Below are positions 1 to 8,762 of a stretch of 64,000 bases of DNA, piece after piece. Numbering within the stretch: the first letter of the stretch is position 1; each line of letters starts with the position of its first letter. Source of the stretch: Robiginitalea sp964461555 (lineage in GTDB: Bacteria; Bacteroidota; Bacteroidia; Flavobacteriales; Flavobacteriaceae); the NCBI GenBank assembly GCA_964461555.1, contig CAYWZF010000006.1:1-64000 (forward strand), read 5' to 3'. Below the pieces are notes generated by a model. The model saw only the letters and a program-made list of their open reading frames with translations. It made no database searches and was not told the origin of the DNA. The translations under genes were made by a program, and so were the position numbers.

Positions 1-138
1 CCGATCGCGCGGAGTTGCAATCCGGGCGATATTTTAAAGAAAAAGAGCCGGCAACCCGATCGCGCGGATTTGCAATCCGTGCGATGCCCGATTGCGCAGA
101 TTTGAAACCCGATCGCGCGGATTTGCAATCCGTGCGAT
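1..138. repeat. REP-like palindromic repeat cluster
   Basis: Three good copies and one degraded copy of a roughly 30-base unit lie at 1-30, 55-85, 86-107 (degraded) and 108-138. The core GCGGATTTGCAATCCGTGCG is an imperfect palindrome around TGC, so each copy can fold as a hairpin. Copies are preceded by CCCGATCG. Spacing is irregular, so this is not CRISPR. Short intergenic palindromes of this kind are typical of REP elements mobilised by TnpA-REP (RAYT) proteins; no such gene is in the window. The cluster may continue to the left of base 1. Confidence 0.7.
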
Positions 139-193
139 TCCCTAAAAAAAGCCATCTATCCGAAGACTGGCAGCCCAGGCGATGAAGACACGC

Positions 194-245
194 AAAAAAA
201 AATCCCAAACTCTCCCGATAGCTATCGGGATGGAATTTGGGTTTT
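194..245 (-). terminator. Rho-independent terminator of the rimP-nusA-infB operon
   Basis: On the minus strand, a long hairpin (outer arms CCCAAA/TTTGGG, inner perfect palindrome around TCCCGATAGCTATCGGGA) is followed by nine T (plus-strand A-run 194-202). It lies 40 bases past the infB stop codon. Confidence 0.7.
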
Positions 246-264
246 GCCCCGATAGCTATCGGGG
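213..264. repeat. Two copies of the palindrome CCCGATAGCTATCGGG
   Basis: Perfect palindromes occupy 213-230 and 247-264, separated by 16 bases, and each is followed by the same seven bases (TGGAATT). The inner copy forms the core of the infB terminator. The repeated palindrome-plus-flank suggests a dispersed small repeat that has been co-opted as a terminator. Confidence 0.65.
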
Positions 265-285
265 TGGAATTTGTCAAAAAGACCC

Positions 286-2913
286 CTACAGCGTCTTTTT
301 GACCGCCACTTCCTGGAAGGCCTCGATGATGTCGCCTTCGTGGATGTCGTTGTAGTTCTTGATCTGCATGCCGCAGTCGTACCCCTTTGAAACTTCCTTC
401 ACGTCGTCTTTGAAACGTTTCAGGGAAGCCAGCTCGCCGGTGTAGATAACCACCCCGTCGCGGATCAGGCGCACCTGAGAATTGCGGAACACCTTGCCCC
501 CGGTGACCATGCATCCGGCAATAGTCCCCACCTTGGAAACCTTGAAGATCTCCCGGATCTCGGCAGTACCGGTAATTTCCTCCTTGATCTCAGGAGAAAG
601 CATGCCCTCCATGGCGTCTTTCACGTCGTTGATGGCATCGTAGATAATCGAGTACAGGCGGATATCGATCTCCTCCTTGTCGGCCAGGTCGCGGGCATTG
701 CCCATGGGCCGCACGTTGAAGCCGATGATGATGGCATCCGAGGCGGAGGCCAGCAACACGTCCGATTCGGTGATGGCGCCTACTCCCTTATGGATGATAT
801 TCACCTGGATTTCATCGGTGGATAGTTTCTGGAAGGAATCGGAAAGCGCCTCCACAGAGCCGTCCACGTCTCCCTTGAGGATGATATTGAGTTCCTTGAA
901 TTCGCCCAGGGCAATGCGCCTGCCGATCTCGTCGAGGGTGATATGCCGCTGGGTGCGCACCGATTGCTCGCGCAACAACTGGGCCCGCTTGGCGGCGATC
1001 TGCTTGGCCTCGCGCTCGTCTTCCAGCACGTTGAACTTGTCACCGGCCTGGGGGGCGCCATCTAACCCGAGTACGGAAATCGGGGTGGATGGCCCGGCTG
1101 TTTTCACCACCTTGCCCCGCTCGTCATGCATCGCCCTGACTTTTCCGCTGCAGGTTCCGGCCAGGAGGTAATCTCCGACATGGAGGGTTCCGTTCTCGAC
1201 CAGCACGGTGGAAACGTAGCCCCGACCCTTGTCGAGGAAGGCTTCCACCACGGTTCCGGAGGCATTGCGGTCAGGGTTGGCCTGGAGTTCGAGCAGCTCG
1301 GCCTCGAGCAGCACCTTCTCAAGCAGTTCGGCCACTCCCTTCCCGGTCTTGGCAGAGATGTCCTGAGACTGGATCTTTCCGCCCCAGTCTTCCACAAGCA
1401 GGTTCATATTGGCCAGCCCTTCCTTGATCTTCTCGGGGTTGGCGGTGGGTTTATCTACCTTGTTGATGGCAAACACGATGGGCACCCCTGCTGCCTGGGC
1501 ATGGCTGATGGCTTCCCGGGTCTGGGGCATGATGTCGTCGTCGGCCGCGATCACGATAATGGCGATGTCTGTCACCTGAGCCCCGCGCGCCCGCATGGCG
1601 GTAAAGGCCTCGTGCCCCGGTGTATCGAGGAAGGTGATCTTCTGTCCGTTTTCGAGGCTGACGCTGTAGGCGCCGATGTGCTGGGTAATTCCCCCACTCT
1701 CCCCTGCGATGACATTCTCTTTGCGGATGTAGTCGAGCAGGGAGGTTTTCCCGTGGTCAACGTGACCCATCACGGTCACGATGGGGGCCCGAGACTTCAG
1801 GTCTTCAGGAGCATCAGGCTCTTCTTCGATGGCCTGTTCGATATCGGCGGTAACGAATTCCACCTCAAAGCCGAATTCCTCGGCCACGATGCTAAGGGTT
1901 TCCGCATCGAGGCGCTGGTTCATGGTCACCATGATCCCCAGAGACATACAGGCGGAGATGATATCGGTGGTTGGCACGCCCATCATGGTGGCCACTTCGC
2001 CCACGGTAACGAATTCGGTTACCTTGAGGATCTTGCTTTCCAGTTCCTGCTGCTCCAGGTCCCTTTCGGTCTGCTGGCGGTGCAGGTCGCGCTTGTCGCG
2101 GCGGTATTTGGCGCCCTTGCCCTTCTTGGTCTTGCCCTGGAGCTTTTCCAGGGTTTCGCGCACCTGCTTCTGGACTTCTTCCTCGGTGGGCTCCACCTTG
2201 GGGGCGGCAAAACGCTGTTTCTTGCCGGCCGTCTTGCCCCTTGCCCCGGGCTCGGCCTTTGTGGTAATGCGGCGGCGGCGGCGTTTGCGGTCGCTGTCGT
2301 CTTTGCCTTCCTCCTTCTTCTTCTTGGGCTTCTCGAACTGGGAGAGGTCTATCTTGTCTTTGATCTTGGGGCCGGAAAGCTTCTGATACTCGGTCTCCAG
2401 TATTTGCGGCTCGGCCGGTTGCGGCTTGGGGGCTTCTGCCTTGGCCTCGGGTTCAGGCTTCACCACCTCCGGCTTCACGACCTCGGGCTTCACAGCCTCG
2501 GGTTTCACGACTTCCGGCTTCGGTTCTTCCTCCTTCTTCTTAGCCGGAGCATCCAGGTCGATTTTGCCCACTGTTTTAGGGCCGGCCAACTCAACCCGGG
2601 CCTTGACCACCTCGGTCTGGGCCTGCCGCTTCTCGCGGGCCACACGCCGTTCTTCCTGCTCCTGTTCGAGCTGTATCCGGATGGCTTCCTTCTCTTTCCG
2701 CTTCTCCTCCCCGATCTCCTTGGAGGCAACCTTTCTGCTTTTGTCCGTACGGAACTCCGCCAGCAAAACCTCGTATACCTCATCGGAAATTTTGGTGGTA
2801 GGACGCGCCTCTACCTGAAAGCCTTTTGAGGCCAGGTAGTCGACTGCCCTGTCCAATGAGATATTGAGTTCCCTGAGGACTTTGTTAAGCCTTATGGTTG
2901 CATTATCTGCCAT
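286..2913 (-). CDS. infB: Translation initiation factor IF-2
   Basis: IF-2 is the GTPase that brings fMet-tRNA to the 30S subunit and promotes 70S joining. The 875-residue product has an N-terminal IF2_N helix bundle (about 1-50), a long charged linker rich in Lys, Glu and Pro with a five-residue KPEVV-type tandem repeat near 135-160, and a second IF2_N-like segment near 300-360. The GTPase follows, with G1 GHVDHGKT near residue 385, G3 DTPGH near 430, G4 NKVD near 480 and G5 SAKTGKG; then the translational beta-barrel and the IF2 C-terminal domains. Length suits the long Bacteroidota form. It is the last gene of rimP-nusA-infB, 45 bases behind nusA, and ends at a strong terminator. Confidence 0.97.
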   Translation of the reverse strand: MADNATIRLNKVLRELNISLDRAVDYLASKGFQVEARPTTKISDEVYEVLLAEFRTDKSRKVASKEIGEEKRKEKEAIRIQLEQEQEERRVAREKRQAQTEVVKARVELAGPKTVGKIDLDAPAKKKEEEPKPEVVKPEAVKPEVVKPEVVKPEPEAKAEAPKPQPAEPQILETEYQKLSGPKIKDKIDLSQFEKPKKKKEEGKDDSDRKRRRRRITTKAEPGARGKTAGKKQRFAAPKVEPTEEEVQKQVRETLEKLQGKTKKGKGAKYRRDKRDLHRQQTERDLEQQELESKILKVTEFVTVGEVATMMGVPTTDIISACMSLGIMVTMNQRLDAETLSIVAEEFGFEVEFVTADIEQAIEEEPDAPEDLKSRAPIVTVMGHVDHGKTSLLDYIRKENVIAGESGGITQHIGAYSVSLENGQKITFLDTPGHEAFTAMRARGAQVTDIAIIVIAADDDIMPQTREAISHAQAAGVPIVFAINKVDKPTANPEKIKEGLANMNLLVEDWGGKIQSQDISAKTGKGVAELLEKVLLEAELLELQANPDRNASGTVVEAFLDKGRGYVSTVLVENGTLHVGDYLLAGTCSGKVRAMHDERGKVVKTAGPSTPISVLGLDGAPQAGDKFNVLEDEREAKQIAAKRAQLLREQSVRTQRHITLDEIGRRIALGEFKELNIILKGDVDGSVEALSDSFQKLSTDEIQVNIIHKGVGAITESDVLLASASDAIIIGFNVRPMGNARDLADKEEIDIRLYSIIYDAINDVKDAMEGMLSPEIKEEITGTAEIREIFKVSKVGTIAGCMVTGGKVFRNSQVRLIRDGVVIYTGELASLKRFKDDVKEVSKGYDCGMQIKNYNDIHEGDIIEAFQEVAVKKTL

Positions 2914-2958
2914 AAAATGAATTCCTTCGTGCTTCTAATAAAAGTGCTAATATATAGC

Positions 2959-4191
2959 TTAATCTTCAAACTCTTCTTTCAGGATGCGCATCACATCCAA
3001 AATGGTTTCCTCTTCCAGATCGGTCCGTTTGGTCAGGTCTTCCACGTCCTGTTCCAGTACGGCACGGGCCGTATCGAGCCCGATCTTGCGGAATTCCTCG
3101 ATGATCCATTCCTCGATCTCATCGCGGAATTCTGTCAGCTCCACATCTTCTTCGACCCCTTCGCGGAATACGTCGATCTCATAGCCGGTCAGCTGCCCGG
3201 CCAGGCGGATATTGTGCCCGCCCCGGCCGATGGCCTTTGAAACCTCTTCGGGCTTCAGGTATACCTGTGCCGTCTTGTTCTCGTCATCGAGTTTCACCTG
3301 GGTAACGCGGGCCGGGCTCAGGGCGCGGGTAACCATGAGCTGGGGGTTGTTGGTCCAGTTGATCACGTCGATGTTCTCATTGCCCAGTTCGCGCACAATG
3401 CCGTGGATGCGCGACCCCTTCATCCCCACGCAGGCCCCCACCGGGTCGATGCGGTCGTCGTAGGAGTCTACGGCCACTTTGGCTTTTTCGCCCGGGATCC
3501 TGACAGCCTTCTTGATGGTGATCAGCCCGTCGAATACCTCGGGGATCTCCTGGTGGAAAAGCTGTTCCAGGAACACGGGGGAGGTACGCGACATAATGAT
3601 GAGCGGTTTGTTGCCCTTCAGCTCCACGCTCTCGATGATGCCCCGCACGTTGTCTCCCTTGCGGAAGAAATCGGACGGGATCTGCTTTTCCTTGGGCAGG
3701 ATGATCTCATTGCCCTCGTCGTCGAGCAAAATGATGGCCTTGTGACGGATATGGTGCACCTCGGCCGTGTAGATCTCGCCTTCGAGGTCTTTGAACTGCT
3801 TGTAGATGGTGGTGTTGTCGTGTTCGTGGATCTTGGCGATCAGGTTCTGGCGCAGGGCCAGGATGGAGCGCCGGCCCAGGTCGATGAGCTTCACCTCCTC
3901 TGACACGTCTTCCCCCACCTCGAAGTCGGGCTCGATCTTCCGGGCTTCAGAAAGGGAAATCTCCTCATTGGGTTCTTCTACCTCCCCGTCGGGGACCACT
4001 ACGCGGTTCCTCCAGATTTCGAGGTCGCCCTTGTCGGGGTTGATGATGATGTCAAAATTGTCATCGGAGCCAAATTTGCGCTTCAGCGCGGCCCGGAATA
4101 CTTCTTCCAGGATGGCCATCAGGGTCACCCGGTCAATGAACTTGTCGTCCTTGAACTCCGAGAAAGATTCGATCAATGCGAGATTTTCCAT
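2959..4191 (-). CDS. nusA: Transcription termination/antitermination factor NusA
   Basis: NusA binds RNA polymerase and nascent RNA and tunes pausing, termination and antitermination. The 410-residue protein starts MENLALIESFSEF and shows the NusA N-terminal domain (1-125), an S1 RNA-binding domain (about 135-200) and tandem KH domains with the GACVGMKGSRI and AIGRGGHNIRLA loops (about 235-345). It ends in an acidic helical tail and lacks the duplicated acidic repeats of enterobacterial NusA, as is usual in Bacteroidota. It lies between rimP (14 bases upstream) and infB (45 bases downstream) in the conserved rimP-nusA-infB order. Confidence 0.96.
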   Translation of the reverse strand: MENLALIESFSEFKDDKFIDRVTLMAILEEVFRAALKRKFGSDDNFDIIINPDKGDLEIWRNRVVVPDGEVEEPNEEISLSEARKIEPDFEVGEDVSEEVKLIDLGRRSILALRQNLIAKIHEHDNTTIYKQFKDLEGEIYTAEVHHIRHKAIILLDDEGNEIILPKEKQIPSDFFRKGDNVRGIIESVELKGNKPLIIMSRTSPVFLEQLFHQEIPEVFDGLITIKKAVRIPGEKAKVAVDSYDDRIDPVGACVGMKGSRIHGIVRELGNENIDVINWTNNPQLMVTRALSPARVTQVKLDDENKTAQVYLKPEEVSKAIGRGGHNIRLAGQLTGYEIDVFREGVEEDVELTEFRDEIEEWIIEEFRKIGLDTARAVLEQDVEDLTKRTDLEEETILDVMRILKEEFED

Positions 4192-4205
4192 TTTTTGATC
4201 TGCCG

Positions 4206-4679
4206 TTAGAATTTTAAAACAACTTTTGCCTGTTCAATGTCGGCAAAGGGGACAACCGCCTCCTTCCGAACTGTATGCTTTCCCTTGCCCACCGGCTTGG
4301 GTTCCCGGGCCTTCCAGCCCAGGGTGATCTGGTTGGCATCGGCTGCCAGCAAGGTCCCTTCGGTTTTGGTTCCGTTGTGGACCACCTCGAGGGTGCGGCC
4401 GATGTGCTGGCCGTACTGCCTCGGGAGCATCAGGGGCGCCGCAGCGCCGGCCGATCCTACCTCCAGTGAAAAATCAAATTCTTCCCGGTCGAGGGAATGC
4501 TCCACGGCCCGGCTTACATCCATGCAGTCTTGCAGGTTCACCCCCCGGTCGCCGTCGAGGGTGACCCTGACAGACTGGTCGGCGCCCACCTTCAGCTCGA
4601 TCAGGAACAGGTCTGGCCTGCCGGCCAGGGCCTCATCAAGAAGGGCTTCTACACGCTGCTTCAACCGATTGGCATCCAT
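4206..4679 (-). CDS. rimP: Ribosome maturation factor RimP
   Basis: RimP assists maturation of the 30S subunit. The 157-residue product has the alpha/beta N-terminal domain with LIELKV and VTLDGDRGVNLQDC, and the SH3-like C-terminal domain with GRTLEVV...TEGTLLAAD. I start at ATG 4679 (MDANRLKQRV); an in-frame GTG at 4691 would add MTRS and cannot be excluded because Bacteroidota starts are not marked by a clear Shine-Dalgarno. First gene of rimP-nusA-infB; a perfect TATCTTTG box lies 85 bases upstream. Confidence 0.92.
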   Translation of the reverse strand: MDANRLKQRVEALLDEALAGRPDLFLIELKVGADQSVRVTLDGDRGVNLQDCMDVSRAVEHSLDREEFDFSLEVGSAGAAAPLMLPRQYGQHIGRTLEVVHNGTKTEGTLLAADANQITLGWKAREPKPVGKGKHTVRKEAVVPFADIEQAKVVLKF

Positions 4680-4691
4680 GGACCTTGTCAC

Positions 4692-4977
4692 TTTCAGATA
4701 TTGGTAATAAAAGAGGGGACTCCGGGTCCCCTCATCGAATAACCAATTATTCTATAAGTGCGGCAAAGATACGACTTTTTTCCGGAAAAGCTAATACAGA
4801 ACAGGTTGAGATTTTTTATACCTGCCTTGCAACCCCCTTAGGCGGCCTGCGGCCAAAACACCCTGTCCTTCAGGACCGGGGGAAGCTCCCCCTTCCGTTG
4901 GGCCCTAAGTCCGGGCATCAAACTGCCTGTGCGAATCGTAATTTCTCTATATTTAGTCCGAATACCAATTCCTTAAT
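4692..4977. other. Divergent intergenic region with small hairpins
   Basis: This spacer separates rimP (minus) from the S9 peptidase (plus). It holds the rimP promoter box, two adjacent palindromes (arms GTCCT/AGGAC at 4865-4876 and GGGGGA/TCCCCC at 4878-4892), and a near-consensus TATATTTA box at 4948-4955, 22 bases ahead of the peptidase ATG. I see no gene in it. Confidence 0.5.
4764..4771 (-). promoter_or_regulatory. Promoter -7 box of rimP-nusA-infB
   Basis: On the minus strand this reads TATCTTTG, a perfect match to the Bacteroidota TAnnTTTG -7 consensus. It lies 85 bases before the rimP ATG. No convincing -33 TTG was seen. Confidence 0.6.
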
Positions 4978-6963
4978 ATGAAAGCGATTTTGTCCCTTTT
5001 TCTTTGCGGTTCCTTCCTGGCCCTTCGCAGCCAGGAATCCCCGCGACCCATTACCACAGATGACCTGCTGGCCCTGAAAAGCGTTCGGGAGGTCGAAATC
5101 AGCCCTGACGGGAAATGGATGGCCTACACGGTCACCTCGGTCGATACGGCCAAGGACAAGTCGGTCACCCGCATCTGGATGGCACCATCGGCCGGGGGCG
5201 AAGCCATTCCCATGACTTCAGACACCTATTCGGCCGGCAACCCCCGCTGGAGCCCCGACGGAAAATACCTGTCGTTTACCGCAGCCCGGGGGGACGACGC
5301 CAAGACCCAGGTCTGGACCCTGAACCGCCTGGGCGGGGAGGCCGAGCAACTCACCAAAATCAAGCAGGGGGTATCGGGCCATGAGTGGTCGCCCGACGGC
5401 AGACGGCTGCTTTTGCTGATCCGCGACCCGAAGCCCGAAGAACTGACCAAAGACAAGGAAGATGACAAAAAGCCCAGGCCGCATGTGATCGACCGCCTGC
5501 AATTCAAACAGGATTACGAGGGATACCTCGACCGGTACCGCACCCACCTCTACACTTTTGTGCCTGGCGATACGGCCGCCGTGCAGATCACCTCAGGCGA
5601 TTATGACGACAGCAGCCCGGTGTGGAGCCCCGACGGTAAATCTGTCGCTTTTGTAAGCAACCGCTCTGCCAATCCCGATGGCAACGACAATTCCGACATC
5701 TGGATCGTTTCAGCCGACAATACTGATAAAGGGCAGCACCTGGTCCAGGTGACCACCAACGAGAATGCAGATACCTCCCCCCGCTGGAGCCCGGACGGGA
5801 AGCAGCTGGCCTACATCACGGTGACCGACAAGGAAGCCATGTGGTACGCCACCCAGAAGCTGGCCGTGATTCCGGCCACCGGGGGCCAGCCCAGGCTGCT
5901 CGCAGAGGAACTGGACCGGAACAAGATGATGCCGCGCTTCTCGGCAGACGGGAAGGCCCTTTATTTTTTGCTGGAGGAAAACGGCCGGCAGGTGCTGGCT
6001 TCGGTCAATCCGGCCGGCGGAGGTTTCAAACGGGTGGTTGCCGGGGATGTGAGCATTGGGGATTACGCCCTGCACGGCGACCTGATCGGATTGCGGCTCG
6101 AGCGCAGCCTGGAACCCGCCGAGCTTTACAGCTTCCGGGAAGGGGCCCTTAAAAAGATCACATCAGCCAATGATGCCCTGCTGGCAACGCTTCAAAGGCC
6201 GAAAGTGGAGCGCATCACGTTCAACAGCGCCGACGGCACGCCTGTGGAGGGCTTTGTGGTCAAACCCGCCGGGTTCCGGGCCGGGGTGAAATACCCGACC
6301 ATCCTGTGGCTGCACGGGGGGCCGGTGAGCCAGTACGACCATTCCTTCCACCCGCCCAGTGAACTGTTCGCGGCCAACGGCTTTGTGACCCTGCTGCTCA
6401 ACCCGAGGGGCTCTTCCGGCTACGGCCAGCCCTTTTCGGAGGCGATTTTCGCCGATTGGGGCAACAAGGACTTCCAGGATGTGATGGCCGGGGTAGACTA
6501 CGCCATACAGGCCGGGTATACTGACCCTGACCGCCTGGGGGTTGGCGGCTGGTCGTACGGGGGCATCCTTACCAATTATGTGATCACCAAGTCAGATCGC
6601 TTCAAGGCTGCCGTCTCAGGGGCCAGTGAGGCGCTTTACCGGGCCAATTACGGGCATGATCACTACCAGCGGACCTGGGAGGAGGAGCTTGGCCTGCCCT
6701 GGGAGAATGCCGTCGCCTGGGAGCGGATCTCACCCTTCAACGACGTGGCCAAAATTACCACCCCCACCCTGTGGATGGGGGGCAGTGACGACTGGAATGT
6801 GCCCATCCTGAACTCCGAACAGATGTACCAGGCCATGAAGCGGCTCGGGCGCGAAACCCAGCTGGTGGTCTACCCCGGGGAACACCACGGCATCCGAAGG
6901 CCCAGCTTCCAGAAAGACCGGATGCAGCGGTGGCTGGAGTGGTTCGGGAAGTATTTGAAGTAG
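4978..6963 (+). CDS. S9 family serine peptidase (acylaminoacyl/dipeptidyl peptidase type)
   Basis: A 661-residue secreted peptidase of the prolyl-oligopeptidase clan. A signal peptide (about 1-18, ending before QES) is followed by a beta-propeller with at least five PD40 repeats of the form WSPDGK. The alpha/beta hydrolase domain carries HGGP (near 446), nucleophile motif GWSYGG (Ser near 527), acid in GGSDDWN (near 604) and the histidine in GEHHGI (near 635), so the triad looks intact. Monocistronic, with a TATATTTA box upstream. Related enzymes release N-terminal peptides or acylated residues; substrate is not predictable from sequence. Confidence 0.9.
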   Translation: MKAILSLFLCGSFLALRSQESPRPITTDDLLALKSVREVEISPDGKWMAYTVTSVDTAKDKSVTRIWMAPSAGGEAIPMTSDTYSAGNPRWSPDGKYLSFTAARGDDAKTQVWTLNRLGGEAEQLTKIKQGVSGHEWSPDGRRLLLLIRDPKPEELTKDKEDDKKPRPHVIDRLQFKQDYEGYLDRYRTHLYTFVPGDTAAVQITSGDYDDSSPVWSPDGKSVAFVSNRSANPDGNDNSDIWIVSADNTDKGQHLVQVTTNENADTSPRWSPDGKQLAYITVTDKEAMWYATQKLAVIPATGGQPRLLAEELDRNKMMPRFSADGKALYFLLEENGRQVLASVNPAGGGFKRVVAGDVSIGDYALHGDLIGLRLERSLEPAELYSFREGALKKITSANDALLATLQRPKVERITFNSADGTPVEGFVVKPAGFRAGVKYPTILWLHGGPVSQYDHSFHPPSELFAANGFVTLLLNPRGSSGYGQPFSEAIFADWGNKDFQDVMAGVDYAIQAGYTDPDRLGVGGWSYGGILTNYVITKSDRFKAAVSGASEALYRANYGHDHYQRTWEEELGLPWENAVAWERISPFNDVAKITTPTLWMGGSDDWNVPILNSEQMYQAMKRLGRETQLVVYPGEHHGIRRPSFQKDRMQRWLEWFGKYLK

Positions 6964-7349
6964 CGGTGTCTGCCTTTTCAGGGGCTTTGGCAGACGAAGG
7001 CAGTGGCGGTTGGCAGTTAAATATAAGCTAGATCGCTGATTTGCTAATTCACATAAGGTTAAAGGTTAAAGGTTCTCCACCTTGGCGCCTGTAGCGCTTC
7101 GGCGGATGAAAAAGGTTCAAGGTTCAAGGTTCAATGAGTTTTTCCCCGCTCGGATCAGATAACCAGGACCCATTTTCAAATTGGCAGATTTTCAAATTTT
7201 CAAATTTGAAGACTGGCCTCTGGCACTGAAAACCGGCGACTTCCTAAAGGGCGCCCCCTCCCTCCCGGCGATAAGATAGCACTGGCCCCTGAAAAATCAT
7301 CGCAGTTTGCTGCCAGGCAGCGTGCTTGGATCATTTCCCGCCTTGTGCG
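6964..7349. other. Non-coding spacer with short tandem repeats
   Basis: No convincing gene. It contains a hairpin without T-run just behind the S9 gene (GTCTGCC/GGCAGAC, 6967-6993), tandem AAGGTTA (7055-7074), three tandem copies of the heptamer AAGGTTC (7112-7134), and several TTTTCAAA units between 7173 and 7208. The low-complexity heptamers resemble the TTGGAAT arrays at 8546 and 8702. Confidence 0.55.
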
Positions 7350-7357
7350 TATCTTTG
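7350..7357 (+). promoter_or_regulatory. Promoter -7 box for the 7389 gene
   Basis: TATCTTTG, perfect match to TAnnTTTG, 31 bases before ATG 7389. It also argues against any upstream start for that gene. Confidence 0.6.
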
Positions 7358-7388
7358 CCCCCGATCGGAAATCTCCAAAAATAGTAGC

Positions 7389-7886
7389 ATGAAAGGTTTA
7401 CTGCTGGCATTTTTGTTTCCCGCCCTGGTTTTTTCCCAGCCCTCCGCCGGGGAAAACCCTGATCCTGCCCCACGCGAAACCCTCGAGATGCTGGCCGGCT
7501 CCCTGGCCGGGGTGAATGAACTTCATGGGCCCTATGTGGGCTTCTCGGGCACGGTTACCGAACAGTATAAGAATTTTGGGAAGCTGGTCGAAAAGGCCGA
7601 TCCTGAGGAGCTGCTCGACCTGATGGAGCACCCAAACGCCGTAGTCAGGGGTTATGCCTTCTGGGCCCTGGCCCGGGACCAATACGAACTGCTCGATTCG
7701 GTGCTGCTGGCCCATGCCCGCGATGAGGCCCCGGTTCGGCTTATGCAGGGGGGAATGGTGACCGAATTGCCCCTTGTCGACTTTATGCAGTGGGTCGTAA
7801 ACCCCGACCTGCTTGACGGGGACTGCAAGAAACTGGATAATGAGGTTATCGACCGGGTCGCAGAACTTCGGTTTTCAGACCGCTAG
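7389..7886 (+). CDS. Secreted hypothetical protein with HEAT-like repeat
   Basis: A 165-residue protein starting MKGLLLAFLFPALVFSQ, a clear signal peptide, so it should be exported to the periplasm or outer membrane. The mature part includes ELLDLMEHPNAVVRGYAFWAL, the pattern of a HEAT repeat helix pair. No catalytic motif was recognised. Start is ATG 7389, directly behind a TATCTTTG promoter box; a longer reading from an upstream TTG would run through that box. It stands alone between two spacers. Function unknown. Confidence 0.7.
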   Translation: MKGLLLAFLFPALVFSQPSAGENPDPAPRETLEMLAGSLAGVNELHGPYVGFSGTVTEQYKNFGKLVEKADPEELLDLMEHPNAVVRGYAFWALARDQYELLDSVLLAHARDEAPVRLMQGGMVTELPLVDFMQWVVNPDLLDGDCKKLDNEVIDRVAELRFSDR

Positions 7887-8174
7887 CGCCTGCTTTTCCC
7901 CACCCCCGCCCGACTTCAAGTTACCTCCCCGGCCTGCGAACCCCAATCAGCCGCCCATCTTTCTGGCCGGATGAGAATTCCATTGCGGCAGAACCGCCCT
8001 TTTTAAGGCAACAGGCAAAGCACCTGCTGTCAGGCTTCCTCATGGCCAATTAAAAAACAGGAAGGCACCAGCCTCTGCATGCATTGCCAGAACCAGTGCC
8101 AAAGCGCACTCGCCTTCCTTTTTCAGCATTCGGTCATTTTGCGTACCTTACTGGCAGCGACCAACTATAACATC
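7887..8174. other. Intergenic spacer, no gene seen
   Basis: A 288-base spacer. The only promoter-like sequence is a weak TACCTTAC near 8145 before the next gene. No RNA gene or strong terminator seen. Confidence 0.4.
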
Positions 8175-8519
8175 ATGAAAAAAATCCATTTAATCGCCAT
8201 TTTCCGCATCCACCCCGGCAAGCTTGAAGCATTCAAAGACCTGGCCTCTCAGTGTGTGGCTGCCGTTAAGAAAAACGAACCCCACGCCCTGCGATATGAC
8301 TGGTTCTACTCGGCAGACCAATCCGAATGCCGGGTGCTGGAGACCTATGCCGATTCGGATGCCGTATTCGCGCATATGGCCAACGTGGGGCCCATGCTGG
8401 GGCAGCTACTGACCATGACCGATTTTGGGGGTGAGGTGTACGGCAATGCTCCCGAGGCCCTGAAAAAGGCCTTTGAAGCCTTTAATGTAACCTATTACTC
8501 TTACGGAGTCGGCCTGTAG
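8175..8519 (+). CDS. Putative quinol monooxygenase / ABM-domain protein
   Basis: A 114-residue ferredoxin-like protein beginning MKKIHLIAIFRIHPGKLEAF, with the ABM (antibiotic biosynthesis monooxygenase) pattern: a first strand, HPGK, then H-ALRYDWFYS and VLETYADSDAVFAHM. Family members such as YgiN oxidise quinols without cofactor or act as small dimeric binding proteins; the activity here is not provable from sequence. I use ATG 8175 because the reading frame upstream is not conserved-looking and lacks a promoter. Monocistronic. Confidence 0.75.
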   Translation: MKKIHLIAIFRIHPGKLEAFKDLASQCVAAVKKNEPHALRYDWFYSADQSECRVLETYADSDAVFAHMANVGPMLGQLLTMTDFGGEVYGNAPEALKKAFEAFNVTYYSYGVGL

Positions 8520-8606
8520 GGTTGAGGCCTTCGCTGCGAAAGGACTTGGAATTTGGAATTTGGAACTTGGAATTTAAAACCCCGAGCTTTTCGCTTGGGG
8601 TGTTCG

Positions 8607-8623
8607 TTGGCCCACTAGGACTC
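8607..8623 (-). pseudogene. Truncated tRNA-Gln 3' tail (partial duplicate)
   Basis: Identical to the last 17 bases of the tRNA-Gln gene at 8763-8779 (T-arm 3' strand, acceptor 3' strand and discriminator). The rest of the tRNA is absent, so it cannot encode a functional tRNA. Confidence 0.75.
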
Positions 8624-8731
8624 CCCGCAGCAGACCGCTTACAATAGCGCGCTCGCATGCGGGGTAAACTTTTTGTCCTTATCGATTTCCTGTCAACAAG
8701 ATTGGAATTTGGAATTTGGAACTTGGAATTT

Positions 8732-8760
8732 AAAACCCCGAGCTTTTAGCTCGGGGTTTT
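8732..8760 (-). terminator. Terminator of tRNA-Gln
   Basis: Perfect 13-base arms AAAACCCCGAGCT/AGCTCGGGGTTTT around a three-base loop, three bases behind the tRNA discriminator. A decayed copy sits at 8576-8604. Confidence 0.8.
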
Positions 8761-8762
8761 CG

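Noticed and set aside
1..138. Possible CRISPR array
   Set aside because: Repeats are palindromic, unevenly spaced (24 bases to none) and without unique spacers or cas genes.
1126..2829. 567-codon open frame on the plus strand opposite infB
   Set aside because: It lies entirely antisense to a certain gene; its low-complexity Leu/Gly/His composition is what GC-rich antisense frames give.
6967..6993. Hairpin behind the S9 peptidase as a terminator
   Set aside because: Seven-base arms with a 13-base loop and no T-run; too weak to call.
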